Origin: Butyrivibrio sp. INlla14
GTDB lineage: Bacteria; Bacillota; Clostridia; Lachnospirales; Lachnospiraceae
NCBI RefSeq assembly: GCF_900102515.1
Contig: NZ_FMVS01000021.1
Coordinates: forward strand, 1-64,000
DNA length: 64,000 bases
Reading direction: 5' to 3'
Part shown: one piece after another, positions 16,674-25,083 of the stretch
Position numbering within the stretch: the first letter of the stretch is position 1
Layout of the letters: every line of letters begins with the position of its first letter
The notes under the pieces: generated by a model
Told to the model about the DNA's origin: nothing
Databases searched by the model: none
What the model saw: only the letters and a program-made list of their open reading frames with translations
Made by a program: the position numbers and the translations under genes

Positions 16674-17591
16674 ATGAAAAGAAATAACACTGAGAACATA
16701 GGCGAGAATATGACACAGATAAGCGTTGCTGGCAAAATGTCAAAGAGGCTTATCACTATAGCTGAGATGCTTAGAGGCGTTGAGGCAGGAAATTCTGTTA
16801 CTGCCGGTTTGGATACAGGAGATTCTGTTACTGGCGATTTTGATAAAGGCGATTCTTGTGCAGAGAAGGGTCTTGTGGTTGCTGACGTTGGCTGTGATCA
16901 TGGATATGTGTCAATATATCTTTTGCAGAGCGGCATCGCAAAGGGTGCCATAGCTATGGATGTCAGGAAAGGGCCTCTAACTGGAGCTTATGATAACATC
17001 AGGGAATATGGACTTGAGGACTTGATAAAGACCAGACTCTCAGATGGGTTAAAAGAATTATCCAGCGGCGAAGCCAATGCCCTTATAGTCGCTGGAATGG
17101 GCGGCAAGCTCATGATGCGTATTTTGGAGGAAGGAGATCCTGGGATGCTTGGTATCAGCCAGGGAATCCTCCAGCCGCAGTCAGATCTTGATGAGTTCAG
17201 GGCATACCTTAGGGATAAAGGATATATCATTGCCGATGAGAAAGTTCTTTTGGATGATGGTAAGTTCTACTTCCCGATGAGGGTTGTATTTGGCGATGAG
17301 AGCCTTGCCGCAGACAGGCATGGAAGAATACATGACTATCTTCATGAAGCTATGACTCTTCTTGTGGATAAGACTTCCTGCGATGAGACCGTGGCAAGAC
17401 ACATCTGTGACAGATTTGGAGAAATAAATATCCTAAAAAAGGATGAAATCTTAAAAAACTATCTCGAGCACGGAAAAGAGGTATCTGAGTCCATCTTGAA
17501 GACCTTAGAAGATAAGGGACATTTAGAGAGGGCAGAGGAACTAAAAAAGGACCTTCTTGAGATAGAAAGTGCGCTTTTGCTGTATCGATGA
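16674..17591 (+). CDS. trmK: tRNA (adenine(22)-N1)-methyltransferase
   Basis: TrmK uses S-adenosylmethionine to methylate A22 of tRNAs. The conserved entry MSKRLITIAEML is followed by the cofactor loop VADVGCDHGYVSIYL and later by IVAGMGGKLMMRIL, hallmarks of the family. Between the first helix and the SAM loop (about residues 39-62) there is a low-complexity insert with three GDS/GNSV-type repeats that the family normally lacks. The start is uncertain: ATG at 16674, 16710 or 16737 are all in frame; the last gives the family's usual beginning. The gene directly follows rpoD, as in many Firmicutes. Confidence 0.88.
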   Translation: MKRNNTENIGENMTQISVAGKMSKRLITIAEMLRGVEAGNSVTAGLDTGDSVTGDFDKGDSCAEKGLVVADVGCDHGYVSIYLLQSGIAKGAIAMDVRKGPLTGAYDNIREYGLEDLIKTRLSDGLKELSSGEANALIVAGMGGKLMMRILEEGDPGMLGISQGILQPQSDLDEFRAYLRDKGYIIADEKVLLDDGKFYFPMRVVFGDESLAADRHGRIHDYLHEAMTLLVDKTSCDETVARHICDRFGEINILKKDEILKNYLEHGKEVSESILKTLEDKGHLERAEELKKDLLEIESALLLYR

Positions 17592-17657
17592 GATTTTTCA
17601 GAATACAGGTTTCTTGCAAAGCGTCATAAATAATATATGCGAAAAGGGGAAATCCTT

Positions 17658-19316
17658 ATGGCAAAGATTACTATTAATGGTATTACAAAAGAATATGATA
17701 AGGGCGTTACATTTGAAGATATAGCAAGGGAACATCAGGGAGAATATGAGTACAGGATTGCGGCAGTTCTTTTTAATGGCAAGATAAGAGAGCTTATGAA
17801 GACTGTCAAAAAAGACGGCGAGCTTTCTTTTATCACCTTTGCTGATACTATAGGTTACAAGACTATGCGCAGAACGGCAGTCATGATGCTGATCAAGGCT
17901 GTTCGCGATGTGGGTGGTGACAAAAAGCTTAAGACACGAGTTGAATTTACTGTGGGAAATGGCTATTACTGCACCTTAAAGGGAATGGGCGATGACAAGG
18001 TTGATGAGGCCTTTGCCAAGAAGGTTTCAGACAGGATCCAGGAACTTATTGATGCCAAGATTCCTATTACTAAAAAGGTTTATCCACTTGACGATGCTGT
18101 GGAGCTTTTTGCCAAGCAGGGCATGGATGATAAGGTAGCTCTTTTAAAATATAGAAGAAGTTCTGAGATCAATATTTACAAGCTTGATGATCTGTACGAC
18201 TACTTCTATGGTTACATGCTTCCAAACACCTCATATATTGAGAATTTCCAGGTTGACTGCTATCATGGAGGACTTCTCTTTACCCTTCCTACCAAGGCGG
18301 AGCCCAAGAAGGTCATTGTCTCTGAGCCAAGAGAGAAGCTCTTTGAGACCATGATGCTTTCTGCAGATTGGGGCAGCATGATGGGCATTGATAATGTTGG
18401 AGATCTTAACAACATGATCTGCGAGGGCAGGATCAATGAGATGATGCTGGTTCAGGAGGCACTTCAGGAGAGCCGTATCGCAGATATAGCAAGGAAAATC
18501 TTTAAGAGAATTGATGTTAAATTCGTTATGATCGCTGGCCCAAGCTCTTCTGGCAAGACCAGTTTTGCAAACAGATTATCCATACAGCTGAGGGCTTTTG
18601 GACTTGTCCCACATCCTATAAGCCTTGATAACTATTTTGTTGACAGAGAGAAGACTCCTCTTAATCCTGATGGAAGTTATAACTTTGAATGCCTTGAGGC
18701 TCTTGACGTTGAGCAGTTCAACAAGGACATGACAAGACTTCTTAACGGTGAGAGAGTCGAAATGCCAGAGTTCAACTTTATTACTGGTAAAAGAGAAATG
18801 AATGGAGAGTATCTGCAGCTTGGCAAGAACGACATTCTTGTTATCGAGGGTATTCACGGACTTAATGAGAAAATGAGCTATGCTCTTCCTGCTGAGTCCA
18901 AGTTTAAGATTTATATCAGTGCTCTGACAACTCTTAGCATTGATAACCACAACAGAATTCCTACAACAGATGGTCGTCTCCTTAGAAGAATTGTAAGAGA
19001 TGCCAGGACCAGAGGGGCTTCTGCCAAGAGAACTATCAGTATGTGGGGATCAGTAAGGGCAGGAGAAGAAGCCAATATCTTCCCATTCCAGGAAGAGGCA
19101 GATGAGATGTTTAACTCAGCACAGATTTATGAGCTTGCGGTTATAAAGCCTTTTGCCGAGCCGCTGCTTTTCAATATAGGCAAAGATGAGCCTGAGTACT
19201 ATGAGGCCAAAAGGCTTCTTAAGTTCCTTGACTACTTTGTGAGCGTAGACAGCTCATTCCTTCCAAGAAATTCTATATGCAGGGAGTTTGTTGGTGGAAG
19301 CTGCTTTAAGGTATAA
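17658..19316 (+). CDS. TGS-domain uridine-kinase-like nucleoside kinase
   Basis: A two-part protein of 552 residues. The N-terminal 60 residues are a TGS-type ubiquitin-like domain (ITINGITKEYDKGVTF), followed by a threonyl-tRNA-synthetase-like second domain (about 65-250). The C-terminal part is a P-loop kinase of the uridine kinase/phosphoribulokinase group, with AGPSSSGKTSFANRL near residue 292 and the ISLDNYFVDR and VIEGIHGLN motifs. Such fusions occur widely in Clostridia and are annotated as nucleoside kinases; the true substrate is not established. The ATG at 17658 lies seven bases after GGGGAAA, preferred over 17637. A strong terminator follows. Confidence 0.88.
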   Translation: MAKITINGITKEYDKGVTFEDIAREHQGEYEYRIAAVLFNGKIRELMKTVKKDGELSFITFADTIGYKTMRRTAVMMLIKAVRDVGGDKKLKTRVEFTVGNGYYCTLKGMGDDKVDEAFAKKVSDRIQELIDAKIPITKKVYPLDDAVELFAKQGMDDKVALLKYRRSSEINIYKLDDLYDYFYGYMLPNTSYIENFQVDCYHGGLLFTLPTKAEPKKVIVSEPREKLFETMMLSADWGSMMGIDNVGDLNNMICEGRINEMMLVQEALQESRIADIARKIFKRIDVKFVMIAGPSSSGKTSFANRLSIQLRAFGLVPHPISLDNYFVDREKTPLNPDGSYNFECLEALDVEQFNKDMTRLLNGERVEMPEFNFITGKREMNGEYLQLGKNDILVIEGIHGLNEKMSYALPAESKFKIYISALTTLSIDNHNRIPTTDGRLLRRIVRDARTRGASAKRTISMWGSVRAGEEANIFPFQEEADEMFNSAQIYELAVIKPFAEPLLFNIGKDEPEYYEAKRLLKFLDYFVSVDSSFLPRNSICREFVGGSCFKV

Positions 19317-19393
19317 GCTTTTTCTTGCAAGAAACAGTGCTTACTATTATTTAGACCATTTAAGTTGCAGGAAAAAATAAGTGACATAATAGG

Positions 19394-19430
19394 AAATTCG
19401 CCAGAATAAAAAATCTGGCGAATTTTTTTT
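19394..19430 (+). terminator. Intrinsic terminator of the dgt-to-kinase block
   Basis: AAATTCGCCAGA pairs perfectly with TCTGGCGAATTT around an eight-base A-rich loop, followed by a T-run. It is one of the best terminators in the window. Confidence 0.95.
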
Positions 19431-19525
19431 GCCGTTTTTGCAACATATATTTTTTTTCTTATGTTTCCCTAGTAGAAGGTGAATGAAAACCAGCAACTTG
19501 CTGGTACACTTTGGAGGGAAAAATT

Positions 19526-21196
19526 ATGAAAAAGAAAGCAAGAAGTTTGTCACTACTAATTGGTTCATCGCTCCTTGCGGGGACCCTGACAGGTTGTGGA
19601 GGTGGTCATTACACTGAAACTACGACAACTACTACCACAACAACCACTTATGAAGCTACAGAATCAAGTGCTTCATATGACGCAGCTCCAGCATCTTCCT
19701 CAAAGGGAGATAAAAAAAGTAGTTCTCAGTCTAATTCAAAGACTGAGACAACAACTACCAATGAGGAGAAGTGGAGTGATCCAACAATTGGAAATGAAAA
19801 TGAGTCCTACACTAAGCCTGAAGAAAACGGCTTTTGTCTTGTGCAGACTCAGCCGCTTTCAACTTTTGCGGCAGATGTGGACACAGCTTCCTATTCAAAT
19901 GTCCGCAGAATGATCCAGGATGGTTACAGTGTCAGCGACATAAATCCTGATGCTGTAAGGCCAGAGGAATTCATAAACTATTTTAACTATGATCTTGAAT
20001 ACCCTGAGGATGGCGAGAAATTTGCTTTTACTACAGAAGTTTCTACATGCCCATGGAATGAAGATAATCAGCTGATGTTCGTTGGAATGAAGACAGCAGA
20101 AATAGACAAAAACGAAGTGCCTGTCAGCAATTTGGTATTTCTTATCGATGTATCTGGCTCAATGAATAGCGAGAATAAGCTTCCACTTCTTAAAAAGTCT
20201 ATGACAGAGCTTGTGGATGCACTTCCTGATGAGGGTACTATTTCAGTAGTAACATATTCGGGTGAGGAAAAGGTCATTCTCTCTGGAGAGAGCATGAAGA
20301 ATAAAAAGAAGATCAAGAGAGAAATCAAAAAGCTCTCAGCCCATGGCTCAACAAATGGTCAGGCAGGTATGCAGAAGGCTTATGAAATTGCACTTGAGAA
20401 TTTTATAGAGGGCGGAAACAACAGAGTGATCATGGCTACTGACGGAGACCTTAACGTTGGTATTTCTAGTCTTGAAGATCTTGAAGCATTTATTACAGAG
20501 AAAAAAGATGATGGCGTTTTCCTCTCAGTTCTTGGCTTTGGAAATGGCAATTATAAAGACGACAAGATGGAAAAACTTGCTGACTGCGGAAATGGTAACT
20601 ATTCCTATATTGATTCTCTTTCAGAGGGCAAGAAGGTTTTAGTTGACGAGATGACATCAACTCTCTACACAGTAGCTAAGGACGTTAAGCTTCAGGTTGA
20701 GTTTAATCCTGAGAATGTAAATGCTTATAAACTGATAGGTTATGAGAACAGAGTAATGGCGGATGTGGATTTCAACGATGATTCCAAAGACGGCGGCGAG
20801 ATTGGCGCAGGTCATGAGGTAGTTGCTCTTTACGAAATCATCCCTACAGATTCTGCAAAGGCTATTAGCCTTAAGTATCAGGGCGGCGAGCAGAAGAAAG
20901 AGAGTGATTACTCTGATGAACTTGCAACAGTTAGTGTTCGTTACAAGGAAATCGACGCAGATAAGTCAGAGCTTGTTAGTGTTGTAGTTGGAAATGAGTC
21001 AGTTACAAGTAATCCTTCTGAGAATTTCAGGTTTGCAAGTTCAGTAGCAGAATTTGCCCTTATCCTCACAGATTCAGAGAACAAGGGCTCAGCAAGCCTT
21101 GAGGATATTCTCGAAGTATATGAGGAACTTGAGGAAACTGATGAATATCAGGATGAGTTCTATGCTCTTGTTGATACATTAAATGAGAATGGATAA
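19526..21196 (+). CDS. vWA-domain lipoprotein, YfbK-like
   Basis: A lipoprotein signal ends in LTGC, so the protein should be membrane anchored outside the cell. A run of ten Thr and a Ser/Thr/Lys-rich linker lead to the YfbK-type N-terminal region (FAADVDTASYSNVRRMI, PEEFINYFNYD). The von Willebrand factor A domain starts near residue 204 with the MIDAS motif FLIDVSGSMNS, then GSTNGQAG and MATDGDLNVG, complete for metal-dependent ligand binding. The C-terminal DUF3520-like part follows. The ATG at 19526 has GGAGGG eight bases upstream. The family's role is unknown; protein-protein contact at the envelope is likely. An ECF sigma operon follows. Confidence 0.88.
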   Translation: MKKKARSLSLLIGSSLLAGTLTGCGGGHYTETTTTTTTTTTYEATESSASYDAAPASSSKGDKKSSSQSNSKTETTTTNEEKWSDPTIGNENESYTKPEENGFCLVQTQPLSTFAADVDTASYSNVRRMIQDGYSVSDINPDAVRPEEFINYFNYDLEYPEDGEKFAFTTEVSTCPWNEDNQLMFVGMKTAEIDKNEVPVSNLVFLIDVSGSMNSENKLPLLKKSMTELVDALPDEGTISVVTYSGEEKVILSGESMKNKKKIKREIKKLSAHGSTNGQAGMQKAYEIALENFIEGGNNRVIMATDGDLNVGISSLEDLEAFITEKKDDGVFLSVLGFGNGNYKDDKMEKLADCGNGNYSYIDSLSEGKKVLVDEMTSTLYTVAKDVKLQVEFNPENVNAYKLIGYENRVMADVDFNDDSKDGGEIGAGHEVVALYEIIPTDSAKAISLKYQGGEQKKESDYSDELATVSVRYKEIDADKSELVSVVVGNESVTSNPSENFRFASSVAEFALILTDSENKGSASLEDILEVYEELEETDEYQDEFYALVDTLNENG

Positions 21197-21334
21197 TTTC
21201 AAGCGGCTAAAGTTGAATTAGCTTGCACGATATGTAAGAAACTTTCCTTATTTCAAAACTCCGTAAGGCATGGTATACTACATGTGTTATTTTGGAAAAA
21301 TATGCGTGTAATATAAGCGCTTTACGGAGGAAAT

Positions 21335-21832
21335 ATGGGAACAGAGAAAGTCTCTGCTGCTGATCGGGCAGCAGTGTTAATGGATAAATATGGAAATATG
21401 ATATTACGAGTTGCGTACTCTTACTTACATAATATGGAGGATGCGGAGGATATTTTGCAGGACACACTTATTCAGTTTTTGAGAAATGATCCGACCTTTG
21501 CCAATGACTCTCATGAGAAAGCGTGGCTTATAACAGTTGCTTCTAATCTTAGTAAGAACAAGATACTTTATTTAAAGCGCAGGCAGACTGATGAATTGTC
21601 GGAGGAGCTTGTATCAGAAGCTGGCAAAGAGGATCTGGCTTATGTTTGGGAAGCGGTCAAGCAGTTGCCTGAGAAGTATCGCGAAGTAGTGCATCTTTTT
21701 TATCAGGAAGGATATGCAACCAAGGAAATTGCGGAGATATTAGGCAGAAATGAATCGACAGTACGATCAGACCTCAAACGAGGGCGAGACAAACTTAGGG
21801 CTATTTTGAAGGAGGCGTATGACTTTGAGTAA
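21335..21832 (+). CDS. ECF-type RNA polymerase sigma factor
   Basis: A 165-residue group 4 sigma factor. Region 2 reads YGNMILRVAYSYLHNMEDAEDILQ-type sequence at residues 14-40. Region 4 carries LPEKYREVVHLFYQEGYATKEIAEILG, then a helix-turn-helix ESTVRSDLKRGRDKL. The ATG follows a GGAGG that is itself part of an inverted repeat with 21259-21266. The stop overlaps the start of the anti-sigma gene by 14 bp, so translation is coupled and stoichiometry fixed. A possible promoter with a TATACT -10 box at 21274-21279 lies upstream. The regulon and signal are unknown. Confidence 0.93.
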   Translation: MGTEKVSAADRAAVLMDKYGNMILRVAYSYLHNMEDAEDILQDTLIQFLRNDPTFANDSHEKAWLITVASNLSKNKILYLKRRQTDELSEELVSEAGKEDLAYVWEAVKQLPEKYREVVHLFYQEGYATKEIAEILGRNESTVRSDLKRGRDKLRAILKEAYDFE

Positions 21833-22751
21833 TAAATATAATGAAGTAATGGACAAAATAGAAGTTACTGAAGAAATGCGCAGCAGAATTCTTCAGAATA
21901 TTGCGAATGAATTTTCAGAGGACAATACTACTGATGAAGATACCTTGGAGAACAAGGTAGAGACCCCTATTGAATTTTCGAAGAGGGCAGAGAACAGGAA
22001 GAAATCAGTATACTCTTTTACCAGATATATTGGAGTTGCTGCGGCTGCAGTAGTTCTTTTTATAGGAGCAGCTGCTGTATTTGATAAAAGTGAGACTATC
22101 GGCAAGCAAACAGGGAGCAGCTTATCTGAGAAAGCTCAGGAGTTGACACATGAGGCTGCCGCGGATCTGCACAACAAGGAATCTGAATTTATCAAGAACA
22201 GCTGGGTCAAGTACGAGTCAGTAGAGAAAATGGCTGAGGCAACAGGTACTGACTTCACAGAAATCGAGTATTTGAGCAGTGTGTCATCAGAGGTTGATTA
22301 CTACCTTGATAATGGCACAGATGCTACTATTGTATATGATGTTTCTGGTAATGCTATTACAATAACTCAGAAAAAATCTGTTGGCGAAGATGCAGGTACT
22401 GCTGAAACTCAGGCGCCAGACGGAAATGTTGCAGAATCAGAGGCTGTGAGTGGGACAGCAAAAGAAACTTCAAAACCCAATATAGCAATTGAAGCGGCAC
22501 CACAGACTTCTGAGCCCCAATCTATTGCAGGTAGTGCACAGGCTGAAAGTGACAGTAAAAAGGACGGCTCTGATAGAGCAGTTGTTGACACTATCACAGC
22601 TGGCAATGTGGAAATTAAGGTAAGCGGCACAGAAGATGGCTATAATAGAGCCTTCTGGACAGTAGATGGAATAGATTATTCTCTTGATAGCGCAGAGAAG
22701 ATCAATCTTGATGAAATGACAGAACTTATGAACAATATACTTGCATTTTGA
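21819..22751 (+). CDS. Membrane anti-sigma factor, DUF4367-like ectodomain
   Basis: The partner of the overlapping ECF sigma gene. Residues 1-65 are charged and cytoplasmic and should hold the sigma factor. One membrane helix lies at about 68-88 (YIGVAAAAVVLFIGAAAVF). The outer region begins with WVKYESVEKMAEATG and continues with a beta-rich fold ending in 'GNVEIKVSGTEDGYNRAFW', which resembles DUF4367. A Ser/Glu/Ala-rich linker splits the ectodomain. AGGAGG lies only four bases before the ATG at 21819; a TTG two codons later is an alternative. Release of sigma probably requires proteolysis or conformational change of this protein; the trigger is unknown. Confidence 0.85.
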   Translation: MTLSNKYNEVMDKIEVTEEMRSRILQNIANEFSEDNTTDEDTLENKVETPIEFSKRAENRKKSVYSFTRYIGVAAAAVVLFIGAAAVFDKSETIGKQTGSSLSEKAQELTHEAAADLHNKESEFIKNSWVKYESVEKMAEATGTDFTEIEYLSSVSSEVDYYLDNGTDATIVYDVSGNAITITQKKSVGEDAGTAETQAPDGNVAESEAVSGTAKETSKPNIAIEAAPQTSEPQSIAGSAQAESDSKKDGSDRAVVDTITAGNVEIKVSGTEDGYNRAFWTVDGIDYSLDSAEKINLDEMTELMNNILAF

Positions 22752-22764
22752 TGATAAGTGAAAG

Positions 22765-22805
22765 AAATCCCTTCATTACTAGGAAATTGTAATGGAGGGA
22801 TTTTA
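22765..22805 (+). terminator. Intrinsic terminator of the ECF sigma operon
   Basis: AAATCCCT and CATTAC pair with GTAATG and AGGGATTT through a stem of about 14 bp with one mismatch, followed by a T-rich end. Confidence 0.9.
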
Positions 22806-22825
22806 TTGCACTTGTTTTTATTTAG

Positions 22826-22890
22826 AGCGACGGCTGATTCTGATTATTACTATTTGCTTTTCGAAGCGACGGCTGATCATTACTATTTAC
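22826..22890. repeat. Imperfect direct repeat
   Basis: AGCGACGGCTGAT occurs at 22826-22838 and again at 22865-22877, each followed by a shared TATTACTATTT-like tail. It is the first of several repeats in the 0.75-kb gene-free stretch 22752-23497. Confidence 0.7.
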
Positions 22891-22945
22891 ATTTTGGGAC
22901 TGAAGAGTTAATATTTAGTCTGTTGTTTGTGGAATAATTTAGAAA

Positions 22946-23253
22946 TTACATCTGAATATCTATTTTTTTCAAAAGAGATGAAGCCAAAATCTTTGGCTAC
23001 ATCTAGAATTCCAATATTTGTTAAAAAGTTGTAAGACGTATGATGAAAAACTGAATAACTTGCTTTTTATTTATGGCGCCATACATCTATTGTTTAAGAA
23101 AGTAAATAAAAGCTGTAAAAACCAAGATGGTAATTGACTGTTAAAACCCAAAATGGTTGTGATGTTACAACCAGAAATCCCAAAAGAGAAAGTGGGATGT
23201 ATTGCAAAAAAATTGACGTGTCCTGATTTCTGAAAGCGCTATAAAAGATGTAA
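22946..23253 (+). repeat. 308-bp dispersed element, copy A
   Basis: The copy runs from TTACATCT (22946-22953) to AGATGTAA (23246-23253), which are inverted repeats of each other. Internal landmarks are GATGAAGC 29 bp and ACATCT 51 bp after the first ACATCT, and the shared block GTTACAACnAGAAA to ACGTGTCCTGATTT near the right end. Copies B and C have the same landmarks at the same distances. There is no coding capacity. It lies upstream of the frameshifted nuclease-like gene. Confidence 0.8.
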
Positions 23254-23268
23254 AAAGCTAATTATATT

Positions 23269-23456
23269 CAGAAAAAAAGAGATACAAAATAAAAGAGATG
23301 AACAGCCATTTTGTTCAGAACAAAGGAGATAGAAAATAAAAGAGATGAACAGCCATTTTGTTCAGAACAAAGGAGATAGAAAATAAAAGAGATGAACAGC
23401 CATTTGTTCATAACAAAAGAGACACAAAGTAAAAGAGAGGCATAAGATATCTTGTT
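23269..23456. repeat. 47-bp tandem array, four units
   Basis: Units begin at 23269, 23316, 23363 and 23409. Units 2 and 3 are identical apart from one base missing in unit 3; units 1 and 4 are diverged. Each includes GAACAGCCATTTTGTTC, a small inverted repeat (GAACA/TGTTC). There are no unique spacers, so it is not a CRISPR. It lies just upstream of the gene at 23498 and would be transcribed with it if the promoter is upstream. Confidence 0.9.
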
Positions 23457-23497
23457 CAGATTAAGCAGAATACACATAAAAGATTGAAAGGATAATT

Positions 23498-24299
23498 ATG
23501 ATAAATTACAAAACAGAATTAGAGGCGCAGTTAAAAGAACTGACTGCTCTTGAAAAGAAGATTTCTAGCAGGTTAAAAGACTACAAGGGTGTGGAAAAGG
23601 GAAATATAAGAGTTTGCATGTGCCATGGCTCGGCCCAGTATCATTTTAAGAAAGAAGGCGAAGATATAGAAAGATATATTCCAAAGTACGAAATCAGTAA
23701 AATACAAAAGCTTGTTCAACGTGATTATGATGAGAAAATTCATAGGGAGCTTTTAGATATGATAAATCGACTGGACAAGTTTAATAAGAAATATGATATT
23801 GGGAAGTTGTCTGCTTTATATGATAATCTTCCAATCGGAAGAAAAAAACTGATCAATCCTGTAGTACCTACTGTGGAAATAACAGTTGAGGAATGGCTTA
23901 GATTGCATCCGGGAAATAAAAATACATATGAAAAATAAGCATGAGTTTCTGACTATGAAAGGCGAAGCGGTTCGATCTAAATCGGAAAAAATGATTGCAG
24001 ATTACTTATTTGCAAATCAAATTCCATATACCTACGAGCCAGAAGTACTTCTTATGGATGGAAGAACTGTGTGCCCGGATTTTGTGGCATTAAATATCAG
24101 AAAGAATAGAACCGTATATTGGGAACATCTTGGACTTGTGGATAAAGATGATTATGCAACCGTAAATTTTAATAAATTATTAGATTATGAAGAAGTAGGA
24201 TTAGTTTTAGGAGACTCACTTGTTATAACGATGGAAACGCTAGAGAGACCACTTGATATGAAAATAGTAAAAAAGAAAGTGAAAGATTTTTTATTGTAG
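23498..24299 (+). pseudogene. PD-(D/E)XK nuclease-like gene split by a frameshift
   Basis: Two frames together make one protein of a type common in Lachnospiraceae. The first (23498-23938) is a helical N-terminal part with IRVCMCHGSAQYHF. The second carries the nuclease-like core: VRSKSEKMIADYLF, then YTYEPEVLLMDGRTVCPDF and YWEHLG. The first frame ends at TAA at 23936 just after an A-rich run (GAAAAATAAG). Skipping one base there joins it to the second frame, to give YENKHEFLTMKGE. Either a one-base insertion inactivated the gene, or the site is slippery and frameshifting is programmed. The E, PD and E residues of the putative active site are all present. The gene is flanked by copies A and B of the 308-bp element. 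Confidence 0.7.
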
Positions 24300-24483
24300 A
24301 GTTAGTTACTGATTCCTGCAGGCGTGGGCAATTATCACAATTTTTTTCAGAAAAACATGTATACAGAAGAATAGCTAATTTCAATATATTAATAGGCGTA
24401 CAGAATAATCGTAAAACTCATTTTACTGATAGGTGAGCAGCAGAATTGCAAATCTCACTTTATTGGTAGGCTTATAGTAGAAT

Positions 24484-24790
24484 TTACATCTATATTTCTT
24501 CTTTTATCAAAAAAGATGAAGCGGATTTTTTTGATTACATCTACAAAATTATAATTGCAATAAAAGATGTATGAAAAAAGTTGTTTTATAGATTTGCAAT
24601 AAAAAATGTGATTGATTTTACAACTGTTATTAAAATAATAGGAAAACAGATGTAAAAAAGTCTTCAGATAAAGTGGAAGAATGATCTTTTGATGTTAACT
24701 GTTACAACTAGAAATTCTAAATTAAAAATATAACCGTATTGACAAAAATTTAACGTATCCCGATTTAGAAAAACTATAATAAAGATGTAA
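24484..24790 (+). repeat. 308-bp dispersed element, copy B
   Basis: The copy runs from TTACATCT (24484-24491) to AGATGTAA (24783-24790), 307 bp. It has the same internal GATGAAGC and GATTACATCT landmarks at +29 and +51, then AAGATGTATGAA, and the right-hand block TGTTACAACTAGAAA to TTTAACGTATCC. It occupies most of the gene-free stretch 24300-25083. The remainder of that stretch is A+T-rich, and I see no gene in it. Confidence 0.8.
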
Positions 24791-25083
24791 TGTGGAAACA
24801 ATTTATGTGTCTATTAGCAATTACAGGCATGATCTAACCGCTTGCTGCAGAAGGTATTTCATTAGGCTTGTAAGTAATATGCCATGTATTCTGTATATCT
24901 CGCGATAAGGATTTGTTGGGAATAGAAGCTACGCCTAGCGCTAGAGTTTCAAAAGCAGCGTCTCCTTACAAATTGTCAAGAAAAGGTGCGGTGGAGCTTC
25001 TTCTTGCCATGGTTGAGGATTACTTCGGGAGCAGGATGAGTTTTCTGCGGTTGAGAAATATCCTTAGGAGTAGAATCAGTTTC

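Noticed and set aside
23269-23456. CRISPR array
   Set aside because: Units are contiguous and nearly identical with no unique spacers, and there are no cas genes in the window. The same applies to the 103-bp array at 63592-63959.
23268-23477. Minus-strand hydrophobic repeat ORF
   Set aside because: It is only the translation of the 47-bp tandem array, without a ribosome-binding site.
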